From an uncultured Bacilli bacterium (GTDB taxonomy: Bacteria; Bacillota_I; Bacilli_A; RF39; UBA660), in NCBI GenBank assembly GCA_934149515.1, contig CAKPFD010000005.1, forward strand, positions 22,463-86,462: 64,000 bases of DNA, written 5' to 3'. A program made the position numbers and the translations under genes. This document shows, piece after piece, positions 18,966-27,229 of the stretch (the first letter of the stretch is position 1; the number at the start of each line of letters is the position of its first letter). The notes beneath the pieces are model-generated. The model was not told the DNA's origin and ran no database searches. It was given only the letters and a program-made list of their open reading frames with translations.

Positions 18966-20861
18966 ATGTCAAAAGAAACTTATTATGATGTAGATAAATC
19001 AGTCTACGAATTCCAAAAAGAACATACGAAAGATTTTAAGCATAATAAAGCTTATCGATACTATGGTAGAAATATTTCCTATAACACCTCTCATAAAAAT
19101 ATTGAAAATATCGCCAAAGTAATGCAAGCTCATGATGTTAAAAAAGGAGATATCATACCAGTGATTGCCCCAATGTTACCAAGCGTTGTCGATAGCTTTT
19201 ATGGAATTAATAAAGTAGGAGCCACTTTCTTTCCAATCGATCCTAGAAATAACGCCACTAGAATTCGTGATTTTTTAAACTTAACCGGAGCAAAACAAGT
19301 TATCATGCTTGATCAAGCCTATGGGAAAATAGATGCTATTATCGATCACACCAACGTTCAAAACGTCCTTGTTATTACACCAGAAGAAGCAATGTTTCCT
19401 TTCTTAAGATTATCGTATCGTCTTGATCAACAAACTAAAACTAAGAAATACTATGATGCCGTAAAAGCACTTGGAACAGAATCTAGTGAAAAAGTTGCAA
19501 ATATAATAGAAAACCATAAAGATATTTTTGAAATGTCCGATGAAGAGTATGAACAACTCTATCAAGCAAACATCTTTCAAAAAACAAAAGATATAGCTAT
19601 GAAAAATCTATATTATCAATTTCCCCCAATAAAAGGCTATGAAGATTTAAGAAGCGAAATTAAAAAAGTAGCACCAGAAAAAGAAGTCGAATCTATCTAT
19701 GATAAAGCAATACCAGCGTCCCTAACTATGACGAGTGGAACAACTGGAAAACCAAAATTAGTACCAACAATGAATCGTAGCTATAATGTCAAAGTAAGAG
19801 ATTATGCTAAAACGACGATGCCAATTGAGAAAAAAGATAGAATTCTAAGTATGCCACCTTTTATCTTATATGGAGAAATATTCATGCATATGGCCTATGT
19901 TCGTGGAGTTCAAAACGTCATCATTCCAGATATTACCGCCTATTATTATCCAGGAGTTATCAAACAAGAAAAAATAGCACATGCTGTTGGTGTACCATCT
20001 CAAGCCCTAGAATTAGCAAACGATCGTCATTCTTATGGTGTTGCAGGTCAAAGTGAAAAATGGTTAAGACAAATGCGTCATTTAAAAAGCGTTTCCACAG
20101 GTGGTACTAAAATGTTATTAGAACACGAAAAGAAAATTAATAAAGCCTTAAAAGAACTAGGAATAGAAGTCACTCAAGGATATTCTATGACAGAACTAAC
20201 ACCAGCATCCATGACGAACATGCCAGGCTTTTCTAAAGAACAAAGTGTTGGAAGACCAATTGGTGATACCAAATGTAAAATTGTTGATCTAGAAACAAAT
20301 GAAGAGAAAAAAGTCAATGAAATTGGTAACTTATTAGTAAAAAGTGAAACACAATTTACAGGATATTACAAAAATGAAGAAGCAACCCAAAAAGCCCTTA
20401 TTCAATATGATGGAAAACAAATGGTCAATACTGGTGATTTAGCCTTTGTTGATGAAGATGGTTATTATCATATTGTTGGAAGAGAAAAAGAAATGATCAT
20501 AAGACCAGATGGCCATAATAATTTCCCATCAGAAATGGAAGAACTATTAGCAAAACATCCAATTGTTGCAGATTGTGCTGTTGTCGGATATCCTTATCCA
20601 GGCTATGATAGTCCACTAGGTGAATATCCAAAAGCACACATTGTCTTAAAAGAAGAATATAAAAACGAACAAGCAGCAAGTGAAGAAATGTTAAAAGAAT
20701 ACTGTCTTGAAAACTTACCAGAACGCGATGTTCCATACTATTATGAATTCCATGATAAATTACCATTGACACCAGTCTTAAAAGTGGATAAAGAAGCCCT
20801 AAAAGCAAGTGATAAACAACAAGCCCTTGAACAGAAAGCCAAACAAAAAGTAAAAAAATAG
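18966..20861 (+). CDS. Acyl-CoA synthetase / AMP-forming ligase
   Basis: 631-aa member of the ANL (adenylate-forming) superfamily, activating an organic or fatty acid with ATP and probably CoA. Visible motifs: P-loop-like TMTSGTTGKPKLVPT (A3, near residue 255), QGYSMTELTP (A5), NTGDLAFVDEDGYYHIVGREKEMII (A7-A8) and a C-terminal PxxPxxKVDKEAL segment holding the catalytic lysine. An unusual insert of about 70 residues (135-215) precedes A3. It is followed by a hybrid histidine kinase; whether they are functionally linked is unknown. Substrate not predictable. Confidence 0.82.
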   Translation: MSKETYYDVDKSVYEFQKEHTKDFKHNKAYRYYGRNISYNTSHKNIENIAKVMQAHDVKKGDIIPVIAPMLPSVVDSFYGINKVGATFFPIDPRNNATRIRDFLNLTGAKQVIMLDQAYGKIDAIIDHTNVQNVLVITPEEAMFPFLRLSYRLDQQTKTKKYYDAVKALGTESSEKVANIIENHKDIFEMSDEEYEQLYQANIFQKTKDIAMKNLYYQFPPIKGYEDLRSEIKKVAPEKEVESIYDKAIPASLTMTSGTTGKPKLVPTMNRSYNVKVRDYAKTTMPIEKKDRILSMPPFILYGEIFMHMAYVRGVQNVIIPDITAYYYPGVIKQEKIAHAVGVPSQALELANDRHSYGVAGQSEKWLRQMRHLKSVSTGGTKMLLEHEKKINKALKELGIEVTQGYSMTELTPASMTNMPGFSKEQSVGRPIGDTKCKIVDLETNEEKKVNEIGNLLVKSETQFTGYYKNEEATQKALIQYDGKQMVNTGDLAFVDEDGYYHIVGREKEMIIRPDGHNNFPSEMEELLAKHPIVADCAVVGYPYPGYDSPLGEYPKAHIVLKEEYKNEQAASEEMLKEYCLENLPERDVPYYYEFHDKLPLTPVLKVDKEALKASDKQQALEQKAKQKVKK

Positions 20862-20889
20862 AAAGTTAGTTTCTTTCAATCAAAAGGTA

Positions 20890-20898
20890 TGCTATAAT
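20890..20898 (+). promoter_or_regulatory. Extended -10 promoter for the histidine kinase gene
   Basis: TGCTATAAT (20890-20898) is a perfect extended -10, about 34 nt before the ATG at 20932. Confidence 0.5.
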
Positions 20899-20931
20899 CT
20901 AAATAGAATAAAAAAGAATAGAGGAAGTAAT

Positions 20932-22779
20932 ATGAGTGTTGGATTTACATTTTCAGCTTGTAGCTTATTTTATAGTATCTTATTGACAACCATTTTCTTT
21001 TCCAAAAAACGCTTAGATACATTAGAAAATAAAATTTATGGTCTTGCTATTATTGCCAATTTAATAGGAATTATCTTTGCCTTAGGCAGTTACTTTGCCA
21101 TTATTGTCAAAGATCAAATTCCACTGTTAAATACCTTAGTATCCAAAACTTTAATTGTTTACTATCTGATTTATTTATCGATCTTAACCGTTTATATTTA
21201 TGTTATTTCTAACAAAGTAACCTATTATAACATTTCTAAAAAAGATAAAATGATCGGCTATAGTAGTTTAGTAATTTTCTTTACTTTATTACTTTTAATT
21301 TGTATTTTACCATTATACTTTTATGCCAATGGAACGATTGCTTATTCTTATGGTCCAAGTGCAAACGTCATGTATATTTTCTCAGGAGTTGCAATTTTCA
21401 GCTGGATTATTTTAATGATAAAACATTACAAAGAACTAAAAGATAAAAAATACTTACCAATGTTTGCTTTCATCTTAATTGGTGGAATTGTCATGATAAT
21501 TCAAAAACTAAATCCAGGAGTTTTACTAATGACATCGATGGAGACATTTATTACGTTTTTAATGTACTTTACCATTGAAAATCCTGATTTAAAAATGATT
21601 GAAGATTTAAACTTAGCAAGAGAACAAGCCGACAAAGCCAACAATGCCAAAACAGAATTCTTATCTAATATGTCGCATGAAATTAGAACGCCATTAAATG
21701 CCATCACTGGTTTTTCTCAAGCATTAAGTGAAGAAGAAAACATGCCATCCTCTGCCAAAGAAGATGTTAAAGATATCCTAATGGCAACAGATAGCTTACT
21801 AGAAATTGTCAATGGTATCTTAGATATTTCCAAAATTGAAGCCAACAAACTAGAAATTATCAACACTTACTATAATCCTTATAAAGTATTGAATGAATTA
21901 ACTATCTTGACAAAAGCACGTCTAGGTAGTGAAAAACCAATTGAATTAAGAGTAAGTATCGATGATACAATTCCAAAAGTACTATATGGTGATTATGCAA
22001 GATTAAAACAAATTATTTTAAATATTTTAACAAACGCTGTAAAATACACCAATGAAGGTTATATTGAATTCAAAGTAACACACTTAGAAAAAGATGGGAT
22101 CTGTCGGTTGATCGTTTCAGTAGAAGATACAGGAATTGGTATTAAGCGAGATAAAATCGATAAATTATTTGATAAATTTGAACGTTTAGACGAAGAAAGA
22201 AACATCACCATAGAAGGAACTGGTTTAGGACTTGCCATTACTAAACGTTTAGTACAATTGATGCATGGAGAACTAGTGGTTCAAAGCCTTTATGGAAAAG
22301 GAAGTAAATTTACTGTTTCTATTGATCAAAGAATTGCCAAAGAACCTGTTAAATCAACAACGCAAGCAGCAAACCAACAACCAACATCAACTACGGATGA
22401 TACCCTAAAAGGTAAACACCTCTTAGTAGTAGATGATAACAAGCTAAACTTAAAAGTTGCACAACGTCTACTTGCTAATTATCATTTTGATATCGATACC
22501 GTAGAAAGTGGTTTTGATTGCATCGAAAAAATAAAAGCTGGTACTTGCTATGATCTGATTTTAATGGATGATATGATGCCAAAATTATCAGGAACACAAA
22601 CCTTGCAAAAACTAAAAGAAGATCCAAACTTCCACATTCCAACCATCGCCTTAACAGCAAATGCTATCGCTGGAATGAAGGAACAATACTTATCAGCAGG
22701 ATTTGATGATTACCTAGCAAAACCAATCGAAAGAAATGAACTAAATAGAGTCATTCATACATTTTTAAACAAACAATAG
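20932..22779 (+). CDS. Hybrid sensor histidine kinase with receiver domain
   Basis: 615-aa membrane kinase. Seven hydrophobic helices (residues 5-215) form the sensor. The HisKA phospho-acceptor His249 sits in SHEIRTPLN, the ATPase domain has the N box (LTNAVKYT, about 366-373), G1 (EDTGIGI, 398-404) and G2 (GTGLGLA, 429-435), and a C-terminal receiver (about 496-612) has acceptor Asp546 in LMDDMMP. The next gene, 11 nt downstream, supplies an HPt and another receiver, so the pair makes a full His-Asp-His-Asp phosphorelay. No DNA-binding output domain is present in either protein. Confidence 0.93.
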   Translation: MSVGFTFSACSLFYSILLTTIFFSKKRLDTLENKIYGLAIIANLIGIIFALGSYFAIIVKDQIPLLNTLVSKTLIVYYLIYLSILTVYIYVISNKVTYYNISKKDKMIGYSSLVIFFTLLLLICILPLYFYANGTIAYSYGPSANVMYIFSGVAIFSWIILMIKHYKELKDKKYLPMFAFILIGGIVMIIQKLNPGVLLMTSMETFITFLMYFTIENPDLKMIEDLNLAREQADKANNAKTEFLSNMSHEIRTPLNAITGFSQALSEEENMPSSAKEDVKDILMATDSLLEIVNGILDISKIEANKLEIINTYYNPYKVLNELTILTKARLGSEKPIELRVSIDDTIPKVLYGDYARLKQIILNILTNAVKYTNEGYIEFKVTHLEKDGICRLIVSVEDTGIGIKRDKIDKLFDKFERLDEERNITIEGTGLGLAITKRLVQLMHGELVVQSLYGKGSKFTVSIDQRIAKEPVKSTTQAANQQPTSTTDDTLKGKHLLVVDDNKLNLKVAQRLLANYHFDIDTVESGFDCIEKIKAGTCYDLILMDDMMPKLSGTQTLQKLKEDPNFHIPTIALTANAIAGMKEQYLSAGFDDYLAKPIERNELNRVIHTFLNKQ

Positions 22780-22790
22780 GAGGGAAAAAT

Positions 22791-23567
22791 ATGAAAGATG
22801 TATCATTATTAATTAACAATGGAGTAAATGTTCAAAAAAGTCTAGAACTATTTGGAGATATGGCAACTTATGATGCAACCTTAGGAGATTTTTTAGCCGA
22901 TATTGGTGAAAAAGAAATGAAAATCAAGCATTATAAAGAAGTAGGGGATATGGCCAATTATTCCATCCTAGTTCATGGCTTGAAAAGTGATGCTAAATAC
23001 TTTGGATTTGATACCTTAGCAGAACTTGCTTATCAACATGAAATGGCTAGTAAAGAAAATAATTTATATTATGTAACAGAACAATTCAACAGCTTAATTC
23101 AAGAACTAGATAGAATCGTTCACTTAGTAAAGCAATACTTAGGACTTGAAGCAGCAGGAACAACGACAACAGTTGTAACACAAAGAAAAGACAAAGCTAT
23201 CATTGTTGTAGATGATTCAGCAGTTATTAAAAACTTTATCCAGAAAATCTTTGATAATGAATTTTCTGTGCTAATGGCAAGTGATGGAAATGAAGCTTTA
23301 CAGTTAATTCGTCAAAATCAAGATATCAAAATCGTTGGAATGCTACTTGATTTAAATATGCCAAATGTCAATGGATTCCAAGTACTAGAATATTTTAAAA
23401 ATAACAATTTATTTGATAAAATGCCAGTATCAATTATTACAGGTGTTGGAAACGATGAATTAATCGCTCATGCTTTCGAATATCCAATCGTCGATGTGTT
23501 GAAAAAACCATTTAACGAACGTGATATTAAAGCAGTCGTAGAAAAAACAATTCAATACGCTCATTAA
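22791..23567 (+). CDS. HPt-receiver phosphorelay protein
   Basis: 258 aa. The N-terminal part is an HPt domain with acceptor His62 in VHGLKSDAKYFG. The C-terminal part (about residues 134-258) is a receiver with acceptor Asp187 in LLDLNMP and the conserved Lys in VLKKPF. There is no output domain, so the final target must be a protein partner. It is co-transcribed with the upstream hybrid kinase (11-nt gap, RBS AGGAGGG) and followed by a strong terminator. Confidence 0.9.
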   Translation: MKDVSLLINNGVNVQKSLELFGDMATYDATLGDFLADIGEKEMKIKHYKEVGDMANYSILVHGLKSDAKYFGFDTLAELAYQHEMASKENNLYYVTEQFNSLIQELDRIVHLVKQYLGLEAAGTTTTVVTQRKDKAIIVVDDSAVIKNFIQKIFDNEFSVLMASDGNEALQLIRQNQDIKIVGMLLDLNMPNVNGFQVLEYFKNNNLFDKMPVSIITGVGNDELIAHAFEYPIVDVLKKPFNERDIKAVVEKTIQYAH

Positions 23568-23582
23568 AAAAAGAATAAACGT

Positions 23583-23609
23583 AAAAAGGACTTCAGCTAG
23601 GTCCTTTTT
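23583..23609 (+). terminator. Intrinsic terminator after the phosphorelay operon
   Basis: AAAAAGGAC pairs with GTCCTTTTT, loop of 9 nt. It is followed by about 110 nt of A+T-rich DNA in which I see nothing before the next promoter. Confidence 0.85.
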
Positions 23610-23719
23610 GTATGTTTTATCATCACCCAATCTAGAAAAATTTAGGATTTTGGTTCAAAATTAGAAGTTAGACAACAAGATTATGAAATTTCATATTTAA
23701 CAATATAATTTTTTATTTC

Positions 23720-23748
23720 TTGTTTATTCACTCTATTTTTGATATGAT
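23720..23748 (+). promoter_or_regulatory. Promoter of surface-protein leader 1
   Basis: TTGTTT (23720-23725), 17-nt spacer, TATGAT (23743-23748), 34 nt before the leader ORF. Confidence 0.6.
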
Positions 23749-23781
23749 ATATTCATAAGGTAGAAGAAAGTAGGGATGAGT

Positions 23782-23898
23782 ATGAAGAGTATAATAAAAA
23801 CTTGTCTAACCGAAACTGCAATTAATAGTAATCCCGATGAGTTGATTAGTATTAACTCAAAGTTAGCCTGGGAGGGGGGAATTTATCTAAGACAATAG
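23782..23898 (+). CDS. Leader peptide 1 upstream of surface-protein gene 1
   Basis: 38-codon ORF starting MKSIIKTC and ending AWEGGIYLRQ. The core SINSKLAWEGG matches SINQKLTWGGG and YINQKLTWGGD in the leader ORFs upstream of the other two paralogous surface genes; this conservation is the main reason for calling it. The preceding TAGGGATG is a plausible ribosome site. A terminator follows at 23918-23943. Here the G run is interrupted (GGGAGGGGGG), unlike the other two. It may be a regulatory leader peptide or a small functional peptide. Confidence 0.5.
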   Translation: MKSIIKTCLTETAINSNPDELISINSKLAWEGGIYLRQ

Positions 23899-23917
23899 AA
23901 ATATCATTGTAGAATAA

Positions 23918-23943
23918 ACAAGATAATATTATCTTGTGTTTTA
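23918..23943 (+). terminator. Attenuator-type terminator between leader 1 and surface gene 1
   Basis: Perfect inverted repeat ACAAGATAAT/ATTATCTTGT followed by GTTTTA. It lies between the leader ORF and the gene it precedes, so read-through is needed for expression from the upstream promoter. Confidence 0.55.
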
Positions 23944-23978
23944 GCATTATATAAAAACTAAAAAGGGAGTAATAAAAC

Positions 23979-26051
23979 ATGAAGATAGATCAAATCATGA
24001 AAAAAATAAAAACAAACAAACAAAAAATATTCATGGTAGTAGCAATTATCGCATTATTTGCAGCAGTCGTTGGTGTCAGTTATGCAGCTTTTTCTTATAC
24101 TAGAACAGGTGAGAAGTTAAATGCTATTACAACAGGTGTTATCAGAATGAGTTATGAAGAAAGTAGTAATGTTATCTCTATTGATAAAGCCTTACCAACA
24201 ACAGATACCACTGGAAAGGTACGTTTAAAAGAAGGTGAATATTTTGATTTTACGTTATCTACAACCATTCAAGGAACAACCAATGTCAATTGGGAGATTG
24301 CAGCACAAGATGTCACAACTGGTAGCAAGAAAATTGATGGTAAATATATCAAACTATATCTAACAGAAGTAGATAGTGCAGGAACAGAAACAGAAGTAAT
24401 GGCGCCAGCAACTTATAGTACTGATGCTAGTGCAAATGATTATACAGGAAGGCCAGCTAACATGATGAGTTTAGCAATGGGATCAACCTCTACAACTTTT
24501 AACAAAAAATACCGTTTAAGAATGTATGTAGATGAATCATATAATCCACAAGGGGATGGAGGAAACTTAGTATTTTCCGTTAAAGTAAATGCTTATGGTA
24601 AGACAGGAGAGAAAAACACTACTACATCTAGTACAGTTACAAAACTCTTATCAGGTTTAGGAACCAATGCTGTTGTTGATACCTCTGATTCAGAACAAAC
24701 CTTTATTACAGGAATTGATCCTAATAACTATATTTGGTATAGTGGAAAGCTATGGAGAGCAGTATCAATTGACCCATCCGATAACAGTGTCAAATTAATA
24801 ACACAATGGAATATATCAGCAGTACCATACAATGCATCAGATAATGCAGCCTTTGAAGGAAGTTATATGCAGCAATGGTTGAATGATACAACGAGAGATG
24901 GTTTCTTAGGAAATTTAAGAAATTATCAAGACTTTATTAAAACTGATAGTGTGTGGAATGCATCAGAACCAACGGTGATTATAAAACCGGCAAAAACAAC
25001 TATGGTAACAAGTGCCGTAGGATTGTTAAATGCTTATGAGTATACTATGAGTTATAAAAATACAACAGCTACAAATGGCTATTTAAATAATGACTTATAT
25101 TGGTGGACATTAACACCCAAACACAACGCTACGGTTGCCAGCGTCTATTGTGTGGGCAGCAGTGGCAATGCGAGCGGCAGCTGCGATGTTAAGTATTCGG
25201 ATGGTTGCCGTCCCACGATTAATCTAAAATCTAATGTAGAAATCGTATCAGGTTCTGGAACAGCAAGTGATCCATATCGCTTAAAAGGAGATGATGATAC
25301 ACCAGCAGCAGGAACAAAACTAACAACAAGATATAGTGGAGAATACATTCGCTTTGGAACCGGAGACAATAATCTCTATCAAATTGTTAGCCATGAAACA
25401 GAAGGAACTACTAAAATAGTAAGTGCTACTCCATTAAAAGAAAGCGGAAGTTATAAAACAATACAATTTGATAATGGTTCATCATCAACTGCAATAAAAG
25501 ATTTTTCAAGTAGTATCTATAGAAAAATGAGTAATTACGAAAATTATATAGCAGCACCAGACGTAGGAGTACCAGGAGGTACTCCTGATAATCCACTTTA
25601 TTCAAGTAGTAATACAATAGGAAGTTTCTTGAATGGAGAATATCTAACAAGTGGAAATTATCTAACAACTGCTCAAGTAAATATGATCGAAGATAATACA
25701 ACCTGGTATTTGGGAACAGTAGGAGCTGGTACAAGCTATAAATTAGCAAAATATGCAAGTGCAACAAGTACTAATTTAACCTCAAATACCACAATAGCAA
25801 AAGTTGGACTATTAAGATATGGGGAATTAAATTCTGGGCAATTTGATAGATTTGGAAATAATACAAATTATTGGACATTAACACCATATACGTCTAGCGT
25901 CCATTATGTGAGAAACTATGGCGGTGTGGACGACAGTGGTGTTAAGTATTCGAGCGGGTGTCGCCCCACGATTAATCTAAAATCAAACGTTGTGATCACA
26001 AGTGGTGATGGTACGAAAAAAAATCCATTTGAAGTGAAATTAGCAGGATAA
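23979..26051 (+). CDS. Variable surface protein 1: TasA-like N-terminus and two lectin/sulfatase-fold-like domains
   Basis: 690-aa cell-surface protein. A single hydrophobic segment (residues 17-38) ending VSYAAFSYTRTGE resembles TasA/camelysin exports. A beta-rich domain follows (about 40-210, nearly identical in all three paralogues). Two repeats of a DUF6273-like domain cover about 248-425 and 448-690; each starts with an ..IWYSGKLWR.. or ..YIRFGTGDNNLYQI.. strand and ends WTLTP-(variable)-RPTINLKS. Both domains here carry a G+C-rich hypervariable block (residues 388-413 and 640-665). No sorting signal or C-terminal anchor is seen. Preceded by a leader ORF plus terminator. Probably an adhesin or receptor-binding protein. 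Confidence 0.75.
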   Translation: MKIDQIMKKIKTNKQKIFMVVAIIALFAAVVGVSYAAFSYTRTGEKLNAITTGVIRMSYEESSNVISIDKALPTTDTTGKVRLKEGEYFDFTLSTTIQGTTNVNWEIAAQDVTTGSKKIDGKYIKLYLTEVDSAGTETEVMAPATYSTDASANDYTGRPANMMSLAMGSTSTTFNKKYRLRMYVDESYNPQGDGGNLVFSVKVNAYGKTGEKNTTTSSTVTKLLSGLGTNAVVDTSDSEQTFITGIDPNNYIWYSGKLWRAVSIDPSDNSVKLITQWNISAVPYNASDNAAFEGSYMQQWLNDTTRDGFLGNLRNYQDFIKTDSVWNASEPTVIIKPAKTTMVTSAVGLLNAYEYTMSYKNTTATNGYLNNDLYWWTLTPKHNATVASVYCVGSSGNASGSCDVKYSDGCRPTINLKSNVEIVSGSGTASDPYRLKGDDDTPAAGTKLTTRYSGEYIRFGTGDNNLYQIVSHETEGTTKIVSATPLKESGSYKTIQFDNGSSSTAIKDFSSSIYRKMSNYENYIAAPDVGVPGGTPDNPLYSSSNTIGSFLNGEYLTSGNYLTTAQVNMIEDNTTWYLGTVGAGTSYKLAKYASATSTNLTSNTTIAKVGLLRYGELNSGQFDRFGNNTNYWTLTPYTSSVHYVRNYGGVDDSGVKYSSGCRPTINLKSNVVITSGDGTKKNPFEVKLAG
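25140..25220 (+). repeat. Hypervariable block VR1 (first domain of surface protein 1)
   Basis: Encodes SVYCVGSSGNASGSC then DVKYSDGCRPTI. 45 of the first 78 bases are G or C, far above the surrounding DNA. Relative to the template-like sequence at 26157, most changes in the core fall at adenines (AAC to GGC, AGC; AAT to AGT, TAT). It is one codon longer than VR2 and VR3. The block ends in ACGATTAATCTAAAATC, shared with VR2 and VR4. Confidence 0.6.
25896..25973 (+). repeat. Hypervariable block VR2 (second domain of surface protein 1)
   Basis: Encodes SVHYVRNYGGVDDSG then VKYSSGCRPTI. It aligns without gaps to 26157-26228; 11 of the 23 template adenines differ. Same 3' boundary (ACGATTAATCTAAAATC) as VR1. 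Confidence 0.58.
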
Positions 26052-26052
26052 T

Positions 26053-26088
26053 GTTTTTTCGGTGCAGATGTTCCTGAACCGAAAAAAC
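26053..26088 (+). terminator. Hairpin after surface gene 1
   Basis: GTTTTTTCGGT (26053-26063) pairs perfectly with ACCGAAAAAAC (26078-26088), loop 14 nt. It may be a terminator, or the DNA hairpin that often lies downstream of variable repeats in diversity-generating retroelements. Confidence 0.6.
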
Positions 26089-26156
26089 ATAAAAATTTAA
26101 ATTTTAGCTATAATTATAAATGTTAATAGATTATAGTAGGGAATGATCAAAAAGAA

Positions 26157-26228
26157 AACGCCCGTTATGTAAACAACAATGGCCATGCGAATAACAACGA
26201 TGTTACGAATTCGAACGGTGGTCGTTCT
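26157..26228 (+). repeat. Template-repeat-like non-coding sequence
   Basis: 72 nt that read, in the frame of the variable blocks, NARYVNNNGHANNND then VTNSNGGRS, with AAC or AAT at most positions that vary in the proteins. Against the block at 38842 it aligns without gaps; outside the last 9 nt there are 12 mismatches and 9 are at template adenines. It is not in an expressed frame: there is no start codon with a ribosome site, and TAA follows. A structured segment and a strong terminator lie downstream, so a short RNA of about 150-200 nt could be made. The 3' end does not match the blocks well, so it could also be a decayed copy. Confidence 0.5.
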
Positions 26229-26298
26229 ATTTTCCTTTAAACCTAGCTGTTTACAAAAGATGTAAATAGAATAGCTAAAGGGAGTAGATTTCCTTTTT

Positions 26299-26325
26299 AA
26301 CGTCAAAATATTTTTGACGTTTTTT
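26299..26325 (+). terminator. Strong intrinsic terminator after the template-like sequence
   Basis: AACGTCAAAA (26299-26308) pairs perfectly with TTTTGACGTT (26312-26321), then more T. No ORF ends here, so it supports a non-coding transcript covering 26157-26228. Between them, GTTTAC/GTAAAT and TAGCT/AGCTA stems are possible. Confidence 0.75.
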
Positions 26326-26440
26326 GTTTGATTATCCCTACCTAGTCCTTTACATACTAAAACATCAAAAAAAGAACTCATTAAAAGTTCTTTTAGTGTA
26401 TATTAAGTTCAAACTAAATAGTTCAAACAACATTTTCTAG

Positions 26441-26517
26441 TGGTGTCCACGACGTGATTCGAACACGTGACCGATCGCTTAGAAGGCGATTGCTCTATCC
26501 AGCTGAGCTACGCGGAC
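26441..26517 (-). tRNA. tRNA-Arg (anticodon TCT)
   Basis: Full cloverleaf on the minus strand: acceptor GTCCGCG/CGTGGAC (with one wobble), D arm GCTCAGCTGGATAGAGC, anticodon arm ATCGC-CTTCTAA-GCGAT with anticodon TCT, T arm with GTTCGAATC, discriminator A and encoded CCA. 77 nt. The promoter is at 26533-26561. Confidence 0.97.
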
Positions 26518-26532
26518 ATCTGAAACAATATT

Positions 26533-26561
26533 AATATATAACATAAATTAACATTTGACAA
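26533..26561 (-). promoter_or_regulatory. Promoter of tRNA-Arg
   Basis: On the minus strand TTGTCA, 17-nt spacer, TATATT, about 16 nt upstream of the tRNA 5' end. An inverted repeat TTGACA/TGTCAA (26578-26597) lies just upstream. Confidence 0.6.
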
Positions 26562-26665
26562 GATCTTTTTTTCTAATTTGACAAAAAAGATTGTCAACCA
26601 CCAATACTTTTGATTGACTATCCACACTTTAAGCCTTAAAATAAAAAAAGAAAAGGAGTCTTATT

Positions 26666-27220
26666 ATGTATCAAAATTATTACCATAAACACTTAATTAA
26701 AAGTGCTTGTATTATTGTGTTTTTATTTTTGTTTGCAATTACCTCTACCTATATTATTTATCATAAATTTGCAAGTCAAAGAAACCAAGACTATGATAGC
26801 GGTCAAATGGAAGTTATCTTTCATGACAAAAATGGAAATGAAGTAAATTTAACACAATTTACACCAGTAACAGATGCAGTTGGATTAGCAAGTCCATCTT
26901 ATACATTTACCGTTACAAATAACACTAATCAAGAAATACATTATAAAATCGTATTAGTAGAAAATAAAGAAAAAGAGCTTGCTTGTGGTTGTAGTGAGCG
27001 AAAAATTCCTCAAGAGCTATTAAAAATAAGCTTTCGAAAAGATCATAGTGCCCCAAATTCTTATGTGTTAGATGAAATAGAAAATAATATCATTCAAGAA
27101 GATGTCTTACAACCAAACACAAAAGAAGATTATTCCCTTCGTATTTGGGCAATGAATAGTAACTTTATTGTAGATAAAACTAGTCATTATCATGCTAGCA
27201 TTCAAGTTGTAGAAGAATAG
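26666..27220 (+). CDS. Membrane-anchored TasA/camelysin-like protein
   Basis: 184 aa with one N-terminal hydrophobic helix (residues 12-31) and an extracytoplasmic beta-sandwich-like domain. SGQMEVIFHDKNGNEVNLT then SPSYTFTVTNNTNQEIHYKI resembles the N-terminal domain of the three large surface proteins and TasA-like fibre proteins. Two close cysteines (CGC). The next gene, 9 nt downstream, encodes a short pilin-like peptide, suggesting a small surface-structure operon. Confidence 0.62.
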   Translation: MYQNYYHKHLIKSACIIVFLFLFAITSTYIIYHKFASQRNQDYDSGQMEVIFHDKNGNEVNLTQFTPVTDAVGLASPSYTFTVTNNTNQEIHYKIVLVENKEKELACGCSERKIPQELLKISFRKDHSAPNSYVLDEIENNIIQEDVLQPNTKEDYSLRIWAMNSNFIVDKTSHYHASIQVVEE

Positions 27221-27229
27221 GAGAAAATA

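Noticed and set aside
26097..26381. 94-aa minus-strand ORF across the template-like sequence
   Set aside because: No ribosome site, composition like an antisense frame, and it crosses a strong plus-strand terminator hairpin.
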